Assembly: GCF_014190915.1 (NCBI RefSeq)
Contig: NZ_JACHVU010000021.1
Coordinates: 1 to 53,830, forward strand
Direction of reading: 5' to 3'
Length of the DNA: 53,830 nucleotides
DNA from: Mycolicibacterium iranicum
Lineage (GTDB): Bacteria; Actinomycetota; Actinomycetes; Mycobacteriales; Mycobacteriaceae
Positions 15,704 through 27,170 of this stretch are shown in pieces (position 1 is the first letter of the stretch; every line of letters starts with the position of its first letter). Below the pieces are notes generated by a model, which saw only the letters and a program-made list of their open reading frames with translations, was not told the origin of the DNA and ran no database searches. The translations under genes and the position numbers were made by a program.

Positions 15704-16108
15704 TCAGCGATAGCCGTCGGACTCCGACGTGGCCTCATTCAGCGACGCGTCGGCGTACCCGCGGCAGTAGTCCCAGGTGACGTACGAGTCGGGCTCGGGA
15801 TCGTAGGCGGGCTCGTGCGGACGGACCGTGCCGTCGACAAGAAGCTGGAGCAGGTTGGCGCGCAGCATGTCCCAGTCGTGGTAGTGATCCTGCTGACATT
15901 CGTCGCAGCAGACGACGAGACCGCGAATTCCCCTGTGCGCCAAGAGCGCCTCGTACACGGCCAGATCGGCCAGGTCTGCCTCGACCGCGGTGCGCTCCTG
16001 CGGATCCAGCGGTTGACCAGGCTCCAACGCATCGAGTGCAGCCGACGGATCGCTCGGGTCGTCAGCGAACGGGTCAGGCGGCAATCCTGGTGGCAGGTGG
16101 TCTCGCAC
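15704..16108 (-). CDS. DUF5319 conserved hypothetical protein (Rv3412-like)
   Basis: Seen: 134 residues, acidic and Pro-rich at the N-terminus (LPPGLPPDPFADDPSDPS). The core holds GIRGLVVCCDECQQDHYHDWDMLRAN, with a CCxxC plus His-x-His-Asp arrangement that could bind zinc, and ends TWDYCRGYADASLNEA. Conserved next to guaB2 in mycobacteria (Rv3412, 136 residues). It is divergent from guaB2 with a 136-bp shared region and convergent with rsdA. Function unknown. Confidence 0.88.
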   Translation of the reverse strand: MRDHLPPGLPPDPFADDPSDPSAALDALEPGQPLDPQERTAVEADLADLAVYEALLAHRGIRGLVVCCDECQQDHYHDWDMLRANLLQLLVDGTVRPHEPAYDPEPDSYVTWDYCRGYADASLNEATSESDGYR

Positions 16109-16244
16109 GCTTTCAGACTACGCAGCCTTGCAGGCATCGCGCCAGCGCTCGCCCGGCACGTCGTGGCGAACGGAAACGACGAGGTCTCGGGGTGATATGG
16201 GAGCCGATAAGATGGAGCTTTCCAGGTGTACGGAGGCTTCATAC

Positions 16245-17798
<1,554 letters not shown>

Positions 17799-17829
17799 GG
17801 TCTGCAGGGGCTGAACAGGGGAGCACAAC

Positions 17830-18966
17830 ATGCGAGACATGGTGGAAATCGGCATGGGCCGGACCGCCCGTCGCACCTACGAACTCGGTGACATCAACAT
17901 CGTGCCGTCGCGGCGGACGCGGTCGTCCAAAGATGTCTCGACGGCGTGGCAGCTCGACGCGTACCGCTTCGAGATCCCGGTGGTGGCACACCCCACCGAT
18001 GCACTGGTGTCGGTGGACTTCGCGATCGAGATGGGGCGTCAGGGCGGGCTGGGGGTGCTCAACGGCGAAGGGTTGATCGGTCGCCACGCCGACGTCGAGG
18101 ACAAGATCGCCCAGGTCGTCGAGGCCGCCGAGAAGGACCCGGACCCGTCGGCGTCCACGCGCCTCCTGCAGCAGCTGCACTCCGCGCCGCTGGACCCCGA
18201 GCTGCTCGGCGCGGCGGTGGCACGGATCCGCGATGCCGGGGTCACCACGGCGGTGCGGGTGAGCCCGCAGAACGCACAGGCGCTGACGCCGTCCCTGGTG
18301 GCCGCTGGTCTCGACCTGCTGGTCATCCAGGGCACGATCATCTCTGCCGAGCGGGTCGCGCAGGACGGCGAGCCCCTGAACCTGAAGAAGTTCATCTCCG
18401 AACTCGATGTGCCGGTGGTCGCCGGCGGCGTGCTCGACCACCGCACCGCGCTGCACCTGATGCGCACCGGTGCGGCCGGCGTCATCGTCGGCTACGGCTC
18501 GACCTCGGGGGTGACGACGTCGGACGAGGTGCTGGGCATCAGCGTGCCCATGGCGACCGCGATCGCCGACGCCGCCGCAGCCCGACGGGAATACCTGGAC
18601 GAGACCGGCGGGCGCTACGTCCACGTGCTGGCCGACGGCGACATCCACACCTCCGGGGATCTGGCCAAAGCGATCGCGTGCGGCGCCGACGCCGTGGTCC
18701 TCGGAACCCCGCTGGCCATCGCGGCCGAGGCGCTCGGTGGTGGCTGGTTCTGGCCTGCGGCCGCCGCGCACCCGTCCCTGCCGCGCGGTGCCCTGCTGCA
18801 GGTGGCTGACGAGGAGCGTCCGGCGCTGGCGCAGGTCCTCAACGGCCCGTCCGACGACCCGTTCGGCTCGCTGAACCTGGTCGGTGGGCTGGCCCGGTCG
18901 ATGGCCAAGGCCGGTTACTGCGACCTGAAGGAATTCCAGAAGGTCGGCCTCACGGTCGGCAGCTGA
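17830..18966 (+). CDS. guaB3: GuaB3, IMPDH-family protein
   Basis: Seen: 378 residues. IMPDH-like barrel without CBS domains: MVEIGMGRTARRTYELGDIN, then VVAGGVLDHRTALHLMRTGA and GYGSTSGVTTSDEVLGI. Where GuaB2 has the catalytic GSICTTR loop this protein has GSTSGVTTS with no Cys. The N-terminus and C-terminus (SMAKAGYCDLKEFQKVGLTV) match mycobacterial GuaB3 (Rv3410c). Known: GuaB3 proteins have been reported as GMP-reductase-like or inactive relatives, so the reaction is not certain. ATG 17830 has GGGGAG nine bases upstream. Operon with guaB2. Confidence 0.95.
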   Translation: MRDMVEIGMGRTARRTYELGDINIVPSRRTRSSKDVSTAWQLDAYRFEIPVVAHPTDALVSVDFAIEMGRQGGLGVLNGEGLIGRHADVEDKIAQVVEAAEKDPDPSASTRLLQQLHSAPLDPELLGAAVARIRDAGVTTAVRVSPQNAQALTPSLVAAGLDLLVIQGTIISAERVAQDGEPLNLKKFISELDVPVVAGGVLDHRTALHLMRTGAAGVIVGYGSTSGVTTSDEVLGISVPMATAIADAAAARREYLDETGGRYVHVLADGDIHTSGDLAKAIACGADAVVLGTPLAIAAEALGGGWFWPAAAAHPSLPRGALLQVADEERPALAQVLNGPSDDPFGSLNLVGGLARSMAKAGYCDLKEFQKVGLTVGS

Positions 18967-18969
18967 GCC

Positions 18970-19578
18970 TCACTGCATGCTGCGCAGCTGCCGGTTCAGG
19001 TAGTCGTCGATCAGCCCGGAGCGCCCGGTGTCCTCGTCGGTGGTGACGAGCAGCGCGTAGAGGCCGAGCAGGAAGTACACGGCACAGTTGATCGGCGTCA
19101 CGTCGGCCGCGACGTCCCCGCGTTCCTGTGCACCCTCGATCTGACCGGCCACCAGCACGATCAGGGGATGATCCTCGCCGTGCTCGGCAGGGGGACGGGT
19201 GGGGGAGAAGTGCAGGGCCAGAAAGTCTTTGAACAGCAGAGCGCCCAGCCGGCGTTCGAGGCCCATCACCAGGTCGGCCGCCTCGCGCAGCGTCGCCGCC
19301 AGGTCGCGCGGGGTCTTGGTGAAGGTGGCGAAACGTTTGGCGATCCGGTCCTCTTCCCGGCGCTCCAACTCGAGCAGTACGTGCTCCTTGGTCGGGAAGT
19401 GGAAGAAGAACGTCCCGTGGGCCACACCGGCCGCCCCGACGATCGCGCCGACGTCGGCGTCGGCCATGCCGGCGCGCTTGAACTCGACGATCGCCGCGCC
19501 CAGCAGACGTTCCCTGGTCTGCAGGCGCTTGGCTTCGCGGGCGCTGATCCCGCCGGGTGTCCGAGGTGGCACAGCCAC
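18970..19578 (-). CDS. TetR-family transcriptional regulator
   Basis: Seen: 202 residues. N-terminal helix-turn-helix (about 18-65): TRERLLGAAIVEFKRAGMAD, VGAIVGAAGVAHGTFFFHFP, TKEHVLLEL. A helical ligand-binding/dimer domain follows. Divergent from choD with a 72-bp intergenic space that holds a perfect 14-bp palindrome, so it probably regulates choD and itself. Its ligand may be a lipid or sterol, by context only. The M. tuberculosis guaB3-choD interval lacks such a gene as far as I recall. Confidence 0.88.
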   Translation of the reverse strand: MAVPPRTPGGISAREAKRLQTRERLLGAAIVEFKRAGMADADVGAIVGAAGVAHGTFFFHFPTKEHVLLELERREEDRIAKRFATFTKTPRDLAATLREAADLVMGLERRLGALLFKDFLALHFSPTRPPAEHGEDHPLIVLVAGQIEGAQERGDVAADVTPINCAVYFLLGLYALLVTTDEDTGRSGLIDDYLNRQLRSMQ

Positions 19579-19621
19579 AGACAGTACTTCCCGGCGAAGT
19601 TAGGGTCGCCTTTCTAGCAGG

Positions 19622-19635
19622 TTACCGGCCGGTAA
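19622..19635. promoter_or_regulatory. Palindromic operator between tetR and choD
   Basis: Seen: TTACCGGCCGGTAA is a perfect 14-bp palindrome 15 bases before the choD ATG, overlapping its likely promoter and ribosome site. This is the size and position typical of TetR-family operators in mycobacteria. Inferred target of the divergent TetR. Confidence 0.65.
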
Positions 19636-19650
19636 GGTGATACTGGGCTG

Positions 19651-21387
19651 ATGAAGCCTGACTATGACGTGCTGATCATCGGCTCGGGGTTCGGGGGCAG
19701 CGTGAGCGCGCTGCGACTGACCGAAAAGGGCTACCGCGTGGGCGTCCTCGAGGCCGGCCGGCGCTACGCCGACGACGACTTCGCCAAGACGTCGTGGAAT
19801 CTCCGCAAATTCCTGTGGGCGCCGCAGTTCGGCATGTACGGCATCCAGCGCATCCATCTGCTGCGCAACGTCATGATCCTCGCGGGTGCCGGAGTGGGCG
19901 GTGGATCGCTGAACTACGCGAACACCCTGTACGTCCCGACGGAACCGTTCTTCAACGACCCGCAGTGGAGGGACATCACCGACTGGCGCGCCGAGCTGAC
20001 GTCGCACTACGACCAGGCGCAGCGGATGCTGGGCGTGGTCACCAACCCGACGTTCACCGACGCTGACCGCATCATGAAGGAAGTCGCCGAGGACATGGGC
20101 GTGGGCGACACGTTCGTGCCGACGCCCGTGGGTGTGTTCTTCGGCCCCGACGGCGAGAAGGCCCCGGGCAAGACCGTGGCCGACCCGTACTTCGGAGGTG
20201 CGGGCCCGGAGCGCACCGGCTGCATCGAATGCGGCTCGTGCATGACGGGATGCCGGTACGGGGCCAAGAACACGCTGGTGAAGAACTACCTGGGGCTCGC
20301 GGAAAAGGCAGGCGCACAGGTGCATCCGCTCACGATGGTGTCCAGCTTCGAGCAGCGGCCCGACGGGGTGTGGGAGGTGCGCACCGTCCGCACCGGTGGC
20401 AAGCTACGGCGCAGACGGCGGACGTTCACCGCCAACCACGTGATTCTGGCCGCGGGCACCTACGGCACGCAGAAGCTGCTGTTCAAGATGCGCGATCAGG
20501 GCAAGCTGCCGAAACTGTCCGACAAGTTGGGCGTGCTGACCCGCACGAACTCGGAGTCGATCGTCGGCGCCGGGCGGCTCAAGGTGGGCGATGACCTCAA
20601 CCTCACGCACGGCGTCGCGATCACCTCGTCGATCCATCCGACCTCCGACACCCACGTCGAGCCCTGCCGTTACGGCAAGGGGTCCAACGCGATGGGGCTG
20701 TTGCAGACGCTGATGACCGACGGCACGGGGCCGCAGGGCAGCGACGTGCCGCGCTGGCGGCAGCTGGTGCAGACCGCGCGTAGCGATCCGAGAGGCACAC
20801 TGCGACTGCTCAATCCGCGGCGGTGGAGCGAACGCACGATGATCGCTCTGGTCATGCAGAACCTGGACAACTCGATCACGACGTTCACCCGCAAGACCAA
20901 GTTCGGCTTCCGCATGCTCGACAGCAAGCAGGGCCACGGCGAACCGAACCCGAGCTGGATCCCTGCGGGCAACGAGGTGACCCGGCGCATCGCGGAGAAG
21001 ATCGACGGCGTGGCCGGCGGCACCTGGGGCGAGCTGTTCAACATCCCGCTGACGGCGCACTTCCTCGGCGGCGCGGCCATCGGCGACAGCCCCGAGCACG
21101 GCGTCATCGACGCGTACCACCGGGTGTGGAACTACCCGACGCTGTCGGTCGTCGACGGGGCGGCCATCTCGGCCAACCTCGGTGTCAATCCGTCCCTTTC
21201 GATCACGGCGCAGGCGGAGCGCGCGGCGTCGCTGTGGCCGAACAAGGGCGAGGAGGATCTGCGGCCGCGTCAGGGCGAACCGTATCGCCGGCTGTCGCCG
21301 ATCGAGCCGAAGAACCCGATGGTGCCCGCGGAGGCGCCGGCCGCGCTGCGCAGGATCCCGATCGAGCCGGTGAGCTCGGCGGGCTAG
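19651..21387 (+). CDS. choD: GMC oxidoreductase ChoD (cholesterol oxidase-like)
   Basis: FAD-dependent oxidase/dehydrogenase annotated as cholesterol oxidase. Seen: 578 residues, the same length as M. tuberculosis ChoD (Rv3409c). FAD Rossmann motif GSGFGGSVSALRL at 11-23, GAGVGGGSLNYANT in the FAD domain, and the GMC C-terminus with TAHFLGGAAIGDSPEHGVI and NLGVNPSLSITAQAERAA. A CxxCxxCxxxC cluster (C191, C194, C197, C201) sits in the middle. Known: ChoD of M. tuberculosis affects virulence, but its real substrate is debated. Probably regulated through the palindrome at 19622-19635. Confidence 0.93.
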   Translation: MKPDYDVLIIGSGFGGSVSALRLTEKGYRVGVLEAGRRYADDDFAKTSWNLRKFLWAPQFGMYGIQRIHLLRNVMILAGAGVGGGSLNYANTLYVPTEPFFNDPQWRDITDWRAELTSHYDQAQRMLGVVTNPTFTDADRIMKEVAEDMGVGDTFVPTPVGVFFGPDGEKAPGKTVADPYFGGAGPERTGCIECGSCMTGCRYGAKNTLVKNYLGLAEKAGAQVHPLTMVSSFEQRPDGVWEVRTVRTGGKLRRRRRTFTANHVILAAGTYGTQKLLFKMRDQGKLPKLSDKLGVLTRTNSESIVGAGRLKVGDDLNLTHGVAITSSIHPTSDTHVEPCRYGKGSNAMGLLQTLMTDGTGPQGSDVPRWRQLVQTARSDPRGTLRLLNPRRWSERTMIALVMQNLDNSITTFTRKTKFGFRMLDSKQGHGEPNPSWIPAGNEVTRRIAEKIDGVAGGTWGELFNIPLTAHFLGGAAIGDSPEHGVIDAYHRVWNYPTLSVVDGAAISANLGVNPSLSITAQAERAASLWPNKGEEDLRPRQGEPYRRLSPIEPKNPMVPAEAPAALRRIPIEPVSSAG

Positions 21388-21993
21388 GTGTTACACCGGC
21401 GGCGGGCGCAGAAGCTGATCGACAGAGCTCAGCCGTTCGCCGCCGAGCCGCTACTGGCGTGCGCCAATTTCAGTTGGCGACATGCGGAGTGGGTATTGGT
21501 CGGGGTCGGTGCGACGCGGCTGTGGATCATCGAGGCGCACCGCCTGCGTCCCGATGCCGGTACGTCGCTGATCGGTTCCTGGCCGCGGGGAGACGTCCGC
21601 CTGACCGAGGAGCGGTTGCCCTACCGGCTGGGTCCGGTGCGCGTGGGAACGAGGCGGGCGATCCGGTTCGAGTTCCCCGATCGGGAATCCGCTGTGCTGC
21701 AGCCCTTCGGGCCCGAGGTGAACGCGCTGCTGGACGCGCACCGGGACTGGCCCGGCGGCATCCGCTGGGATGACCTCGTCCAGGTCGCGTTGATCGCGTC
21801 CTCGGAGGCCCCGTCGCGTGAGGACGTCTACTTCGCGCTGACCTACGACGACGAGACGACCGACTTCCTCGCTCTCGGCGACGCCGGCCACGCGCTGCCG
21901 AAGCTGCAGGCGCTGCCGGGTTTCGACAACCGGGCGTTCGAGCAGGCGATGAACATCACCGACGAGGCCGCGTCGGTGCTGTGGCGGCGGTGA
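21388..21993 (+). CDS. Hypothetical protein downstream of choD
   Basis: Seen: 201 residues from GTG 21388, directly abutting the choD stop. Soluble, with beta-rich stretches such as WVLVGVGATRLWIIEAHRL and RRAIRFEFPDRESAVLQPF, then a helical C-terminus. No family recognised. Co-transcription with choD is likely from the zero spacing. Its last 38 bases overlap, tail to tail, the 3' end of the kinase gene on the other strand. Confidence 0.7.
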   Translation: MLHRRRAQKLIDRAQPFAAEPLLACANFSWRHAEWVLVGVGATRLWIIEAHRLRPDAGTSLIGSWPRGDVRLTEERLPYRLGPVRVGTRRAIRFEFPDRESAVLQPFGPEVNALLDAHRDWPGGIRWDDLVQVALIASSEAPSREDVYFALTYDDETTDFLALGDAGHALPKLQALPGFDNRAFEQAMNITDEAASVLWRR

Positions 21994-24148
21994 GCACACA
22001 CCACAGTTCGCGGCCGGACGTGATCACTTCGGCGTCGTTCAACGCTCCCGGGGGAGGGCCCTCGGCGGCCCGGTCGACCACCACGCTGATCTCCGCCTGA
22101 TCGCCGGCGGTCGTCAGCACGACACGGGCCGCGGTCGTAGCGAGGTCGAGCACCGTGCGCAGCGGTCTGATCAGCGCGTCGATCTGCTCGTCGTCCAGGT
22201 CGGGGAGGGGCCCCGACAGGTCGATGACGACGTCGACCCGCCGGGCTTCGGCGTCGTCGATCAACGGCCTGACACGCTGCATCAGTGGGTGGTCGAACGT
22301 GGCGGCCTGATCGAAAAGTGCGCGGAGGCGGCGGTTCTCGGCCCTGGCACGCAACTGCGTGTCCTGATCGAGGTGCTCGCCGCGGGTCAGCGCGTCGAGC
22401 AGAGGGACCACACCGGCCACGATGGTGGCGTATCTGCGCTGATACTCACTGCGCAGCGCCTGCGAGATGCGGTCCCGGGTCAGCAGGCGCTGACGCGCGC
22501 TGTTCTCGACCTCCACGGCGGTGGCGGCCTCACGCATGAGGCCGTTGAAGACCAGCGCGAACAGCTGCACCCCCAGGATGCTCGCGCTGCCGAACCCGAT
22601 GTTGACGAGGAGAGGTGTCGAGGGGTCCCGCGCGAACGCGACCGCGCTGTTGATCACCCAGTAGGTGACGATGATGGCCGCACCGCTGCCGGTCCGCAGT
22701 GACAGCATCAGCGGCACCATGCACCAGCCGATGGCGCCCTGCGCCCAGTGCGCGTAGCCGAGCACCATGTCCTGCGGCAGCGATGCCGGCTGGGCGACAG
22801 CCACGATGAGCACGGCGATCGCAGCCGGCCACGCGAATATCCACCGCTGCCAGAGGATCCCGGGAACGGCGGCCGCCGCGGCGAGTGCGGCGAGAACACC
22901 CAGCACGGCATCCTGCGGCGGCACCGTGATGGCGAGGTTCACCAGCGCGTAGGCGGTGAGCGCGAGACCGTAACGGGTGCGGGTCCGGTCGATGAGCCGG
23001 TCCGGGTCGACTGCCGGCGGATCGATGATCGGTGGGGTTGTGCGCCAGCACAATTCGGTCACTGTTCCCGATCCCGGTGAGGACGTGACCGCGGCCCGGC
23101 CGTGGGCCCGACGCATCCGTCCGACGATCGACTCGTCGATACCGTGGCCTCGGCGCCGGGCCAGTGGATCGAACCCGACGCCATCGTCGGCGAGGCGCAC
23201 CGAATGCTCTGAGACGGTGACCCGTAGCAGGCCGGCACGCGCGTGGCGGTCGACGTTGGTCATCGCTTCGCGCGCCGCGGCGATGACCGAGTGGGCGGTC
23301 TCGCCGGCCACCCAGAGTCGTTCAGGGCCGTCGAATTCCACCGGTGTCGAGAGGTGCGCGGCGCAGTCCCGCAGAGCGGCAACGAGTTCGACGCGCGGTG
23401 GGGGTGGCTGCCAGTTGCCCTCGCGCAGCAGCTCGAGATCGCGGCGAGCCTGGGCGGCGACGCGTTCGGACGGCAGGGTGGTGCCGTGGCCCACCATGAG
23501 CAGCGTCGAGGCGGCGGTGTCGTGCAGGAGGGCGAGTTGTTCGCGTTCGTAGTCGCGGACCGCGTCGGTGACCCGCCTGGCGATCTCGGCCTCCGCGCGG
23601 TCGCCGCGCGCCCGGTCGATGGCCCCTGCCACGTGCAGCAGCATGAGCCGGATGATGGACGACGTCGCACACTGGACGGCGAAGTAGTAGAGCGCTGCCA
23701 CCGAGGTCACGTCGTCCCAACCGGTCACCGCCGCCGCGCCCATCGCATACGTTGCGGCGATACCGAGGGTCATGGGAATGCTGGCGAGCGCCGACACCGA
23801 CACGGAGATGCCGATGACCGCCGTTCCCGCGATCGCCTGCGGCGCGGTGTTGCTCAGGTGGAAATTGGAGTCCGGCACCAGGATCGGGACGGCCAGACAC
23901 ACCGCGATCGTGACGGCGTAGTCGACGACAAGCCAGCGCAGTGCCGGGGACCGGGTCATCAGGCGGTAGGCCGACCAGCACGCCACGGCGGCGAGCAGCG
24001 CCGTACCTGTGGGCAGCGCCGCCGAATTCGGATCAACCAGCGCGATCCCCGACACGGCGAGGTTGACGGTGTGCCGCATCAGCAGACCCACCTGCGCCGC
24101 GCGGCTCATCAGCTGATGCCGCGCCTCCGGCCCCCCACGTGTCGCCAC
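21956..24148 (-). CDS. Double-module membrane sensor histidine kinase
   Basis: Seen: 730 residues. Module 1: about five membrane helices (20-175), a NarL-type dimerisation helix with phospho-acceptor His209 in LALLHDTAASTLLMVGHG, and an ATPase domain with N-box EAMTNVDRHA (Asn298), DDGVGFD (321-327) and GHGI. Module 2 (about 390-730): another set of about six membrane helices (395-565), a coiled coil and an ATPase-like tail with no His box, N-box or DxGxG motif, so it looks like a degenerate kinase. The GTG start has GGGGAGG upstream. Divergent from a LuxR-type response regulator, its probable partner. Intra-gene duplication and fusion is inferred. Confidence 0.85.
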   Translation of the reverse strand: MATRGGPEARHQLMSRAAQVGLLMRHTVNLAVSGIALVDPNSAALPTGTALLAAVACWSAYRLMTRSPALRWLVVDYAVTIAVCLAVPILVPDSNFHLSNTAPQAIAGTAVIGISVSVSALASIPMTLGIAATYAMGAAAVTGWDDVTSVAALYYFAVQCATSSIIRLMLLHVAGAIDRARGDRAEAEIARRVTDAVRDYEREQLALLHDTAASTLLMVGHGTTLPSERVAAQARRDLELLREGNWQPPPPRVELVAALRDCAAHLSTPVEFDGPERLWVAGETAHSVIAAAREAMTNVDRHARAGLLRVTVSEHSVRLADDGVGFDPLARRRGHGIDESIVGRMRRAHGRAAVTSSPGSGTVTELCWRTTPPIIDPPAVDPDRLIDRTRTRYGLALTAYALVNLAITVPPQDAVLGVLAALAAAAAVPGILWQRWIFAWPAAIAVLIVAVAQPASLPQDMVLGYAHWAQGAIGWCMVPLMLSLRTGSGAAIIVTYWVINSAVAFARDPSTPLLVNIGFGSASILGVQLFALVFNGLMREAATAVEVENSARQRLLTRDRISQALRSEYQRRYATIVAGVVPLLDALTRGEHLDQDTQLRARAENRRLRALFDQAATFDHPLMQRVRPLIDDAEARRVDVVIDLSGPLPDLDDEQIDALIRPLRTVLDLATTAARVVLTTAGDQAEISVVVDRAAEGPPPGALNDAEVITSGRELWCVLTAATAPTRPRR

Positions 24149-24481
24149 GGCCCTCCCCAGCGAACCCCACGCCCTCGTGCCGGTACGTTAGCCCGCGCCT
24201 CGTGCTCCCGCAGACGCCGGCGGGGCCCGGGAGTGTCGGTCGAACGTATCAATTCGCCGATGTCGGCTTTTCCTACCCGTGTCGCGCTTCCTAATCTCGA
24301 ACGAGGCCTACCTACCCCACACCGCTCGGCCGCCGTCGAGCGTTCCCATCGACGACCCACGAACCTGTTCGCAACGCCGCAGACGTTTCCTCGCGCGAGG
24401 AGATCGACGTCTGGGTATAAATACCCGCAGGGTAGGGAGGCACTTGCCGAAAAGTGTCTATCTGGGGGAGGTGTCGGGGGG
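24149..24481. promoter_or_regulatory. Divergent promoter region of the two-component genes
   Basis: No credible gene in these 333 bp. An inverted repeat GGGTAT-AA-ATACCC lies at 24413-24426 and contains a good -10 box TATAAA (24416-24421) for the response-regulator gene, so it may be an autoregulatory operator. A TACC(C)-rich stretch occurs on both sides. The assignment is tentative. Confidence 0.45.
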
Positions 24482-25162
24482 ATGTCCCGCGAGGGGGATG
24501 CGCGCAATCCGGTGCGCATCGCGATCATCGACGACCACGATGTCGTCCATGCCGGAATCCAGGCGTGGTGCGCCGATGCCGATCCGCCCATAAAGGTGGT
24601 GGACAGTTTCACGCGCCCGGCCGAGTACTTCGCGAAGTACCCGGGACCACCCGACGGCATCGACGTGGTGCTGCTCGATCTGCAGATCGAGGGCAACCGG
24701 CCGGATTTCGACGTGCTGTCCAGCCTCGCCGACCGGGATCAGCGGGTCATCGTCTACTCCCACATCACCACCGACGAGGTGATCCTGACGTGCCTGGAGC
24801 TGGGGGCGGTGACCTATCTCGTGAAGTCCGAGGGCAAGCGGCACCTCATCGAGGCGATCCACTCCGCTCACACCGTCACGCCCTATGTCGGGCCGCGCAT
24901 GGGCAAGGCCATGCTCAACGACAGCACCGTGGGGCGGATCAAGCTGACCGACCGGGAGAAACAGGTCCTCGTCGCCTGGTTTCAGACCGAGAGCAAGGAC
25001 CTGGTCGCCAAGCGGCTGTTCATCGCTCCGACGACGGTGCGTACCCACCTGCAGCGGGCCCGGGCCAAGTACGCCGGGGTGGGTCGGCCGGCGCCGACGA
25101 AGTCGGCGCTGCTGGCCAGGGCGATCGAGGACGGCATCCTGAGCCTGAAAGACCTCTACTGA
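24482..25162 (+). CDS. NarL/LuxR-family response regulator
   Basis: Seen: 226 residues from ATG 24482, preceded by GGGGGAGG. Receiver domain 10-130: IAIIDDHDVVHAG with the acidic pair Asp17-Asp18, phospho-acceptor Asp66 in VVLLDLQIEG, and Lys in YLVKSEG. C-terminal LuxR helix-turn-helix (about 155-215): LTDREKQVLVAWF, KDLVAKRLFIAPTTVRTHLQ, but with an extra GVGRPAPTKS stretch before the last helix. Divergent from the double kinase and therefore its likely partner. Target genes unknown. Confidence 0.88.
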   Translation: MSREGDARNPVRIAIIDDHDVVHAGIQAWCADADPPIKVVDSFTRPAEYFAKYPGPPDGIDVVLLDLQIEGNRPDFDVLSSLADRDQRVIVYSHITTDEVILTCLELGAVTYLVKSEGKRHLIEAIHSAHTVTPYVGPRMGKAMLNDSTVGRIKLTDREKQVLVAWFQTESKDLVAKRLFIAPTTVRTHLQRARAKYAGVGRPAPTKSALLARAIEDGILSLKDLY

Positions 25163-25327
25163 GCGCTTTCGTTCGTTCGGCCGACAGACAGTCCGGCACC
25201 CGGCCGATAGCGTGGCCAGTGCTCGGGGGAGCCAATGTGGTCGCCGGTAGCGCTGGGGTAAATCGGCGGCAAGGGGGTTCGCCGAATCGGGGGCGCTCCG
25301 GCGATCACGTTGCCCGACGACCTTCAC

Positions 25328-25333
25328 TACACT
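25328..25333 (+). promoter_or_regulatory. -10 box for a leaderless guaA transcript
   Basis: Seen: TACACT ends six bases before the GTG at 25340, the spacing expected when transcription begins at the start codon. There is no Shine-Dalgarno sequence before that GTG. Inferred. Confidence 0.5.
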
Positions 25334-25339
25334 GACCCG

Positions 25340-26899
<1,560 letters not shown>

Positions 26900-26914
26900 C
26901 CGCCCCGATTGCTG

Positions 26915-26987
26915 AGCACCCCGGGGCGTTGACCCTGGATGCCGGTGGCTGGCATGGGATTCCGCGCCCAGGGCGACACCCCGGGCT
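26915..26987 (+). terminator. Large imperfect hairpin after guaA
   Basis: Seen: AGC, CCGGGG and CCCTGG on the left arm (26915-26936) pair with CCAGGG, CCCCGG and GCT on the right arm (26968-26987), with small bulges and an inner hairpin (GCCGGTGGCTGGC). It starts 16 bases after the guaA stop. No U-tract, so it is a possible terminator or 3' stability structure. Confidence 0.4.
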
Positions 26988-27135
26988 AGCAAACTCGTTT
27001 GCCGACCCGTCGCCGCGGTGGACGTGGCACTTCGGACCGTAGTTTTGCTGCGGAAACCGGTGCAGGCGCACTGAATCTGGCCGCCGCGCCGCTGAGTCCC
27101 GGCGAAACGCTGAAATGGCAGTCAGGCGCAAAGGC

Positions 27136-27164
27136 TTGCTGAAAATTTTCTTTGACTACATAAT
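27136..27164 (+). promoter_or_regulatory. Promoter for the secreted esterase gene
   Basis: Seen: TTGCTG (27136-27141), a 17-base spacer, then CATAAT (27159-27164), in an A/T-rich patch. The ATG at 27171 is seven bases downstream with no ribosome site between, so the mRNA is probably leaderless. Confidence 0.55.
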
Positions 27165-27170
27165 CAGCCG

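Noticed and set aside
15700..15714. Short hairpin GCTATC-AGC-GATAGC between rsdA and the DUF5319 gene as terminator
   Set aside because: Six-base stem without U-tract, and it lies in the coding end of the DUF5319 gene.
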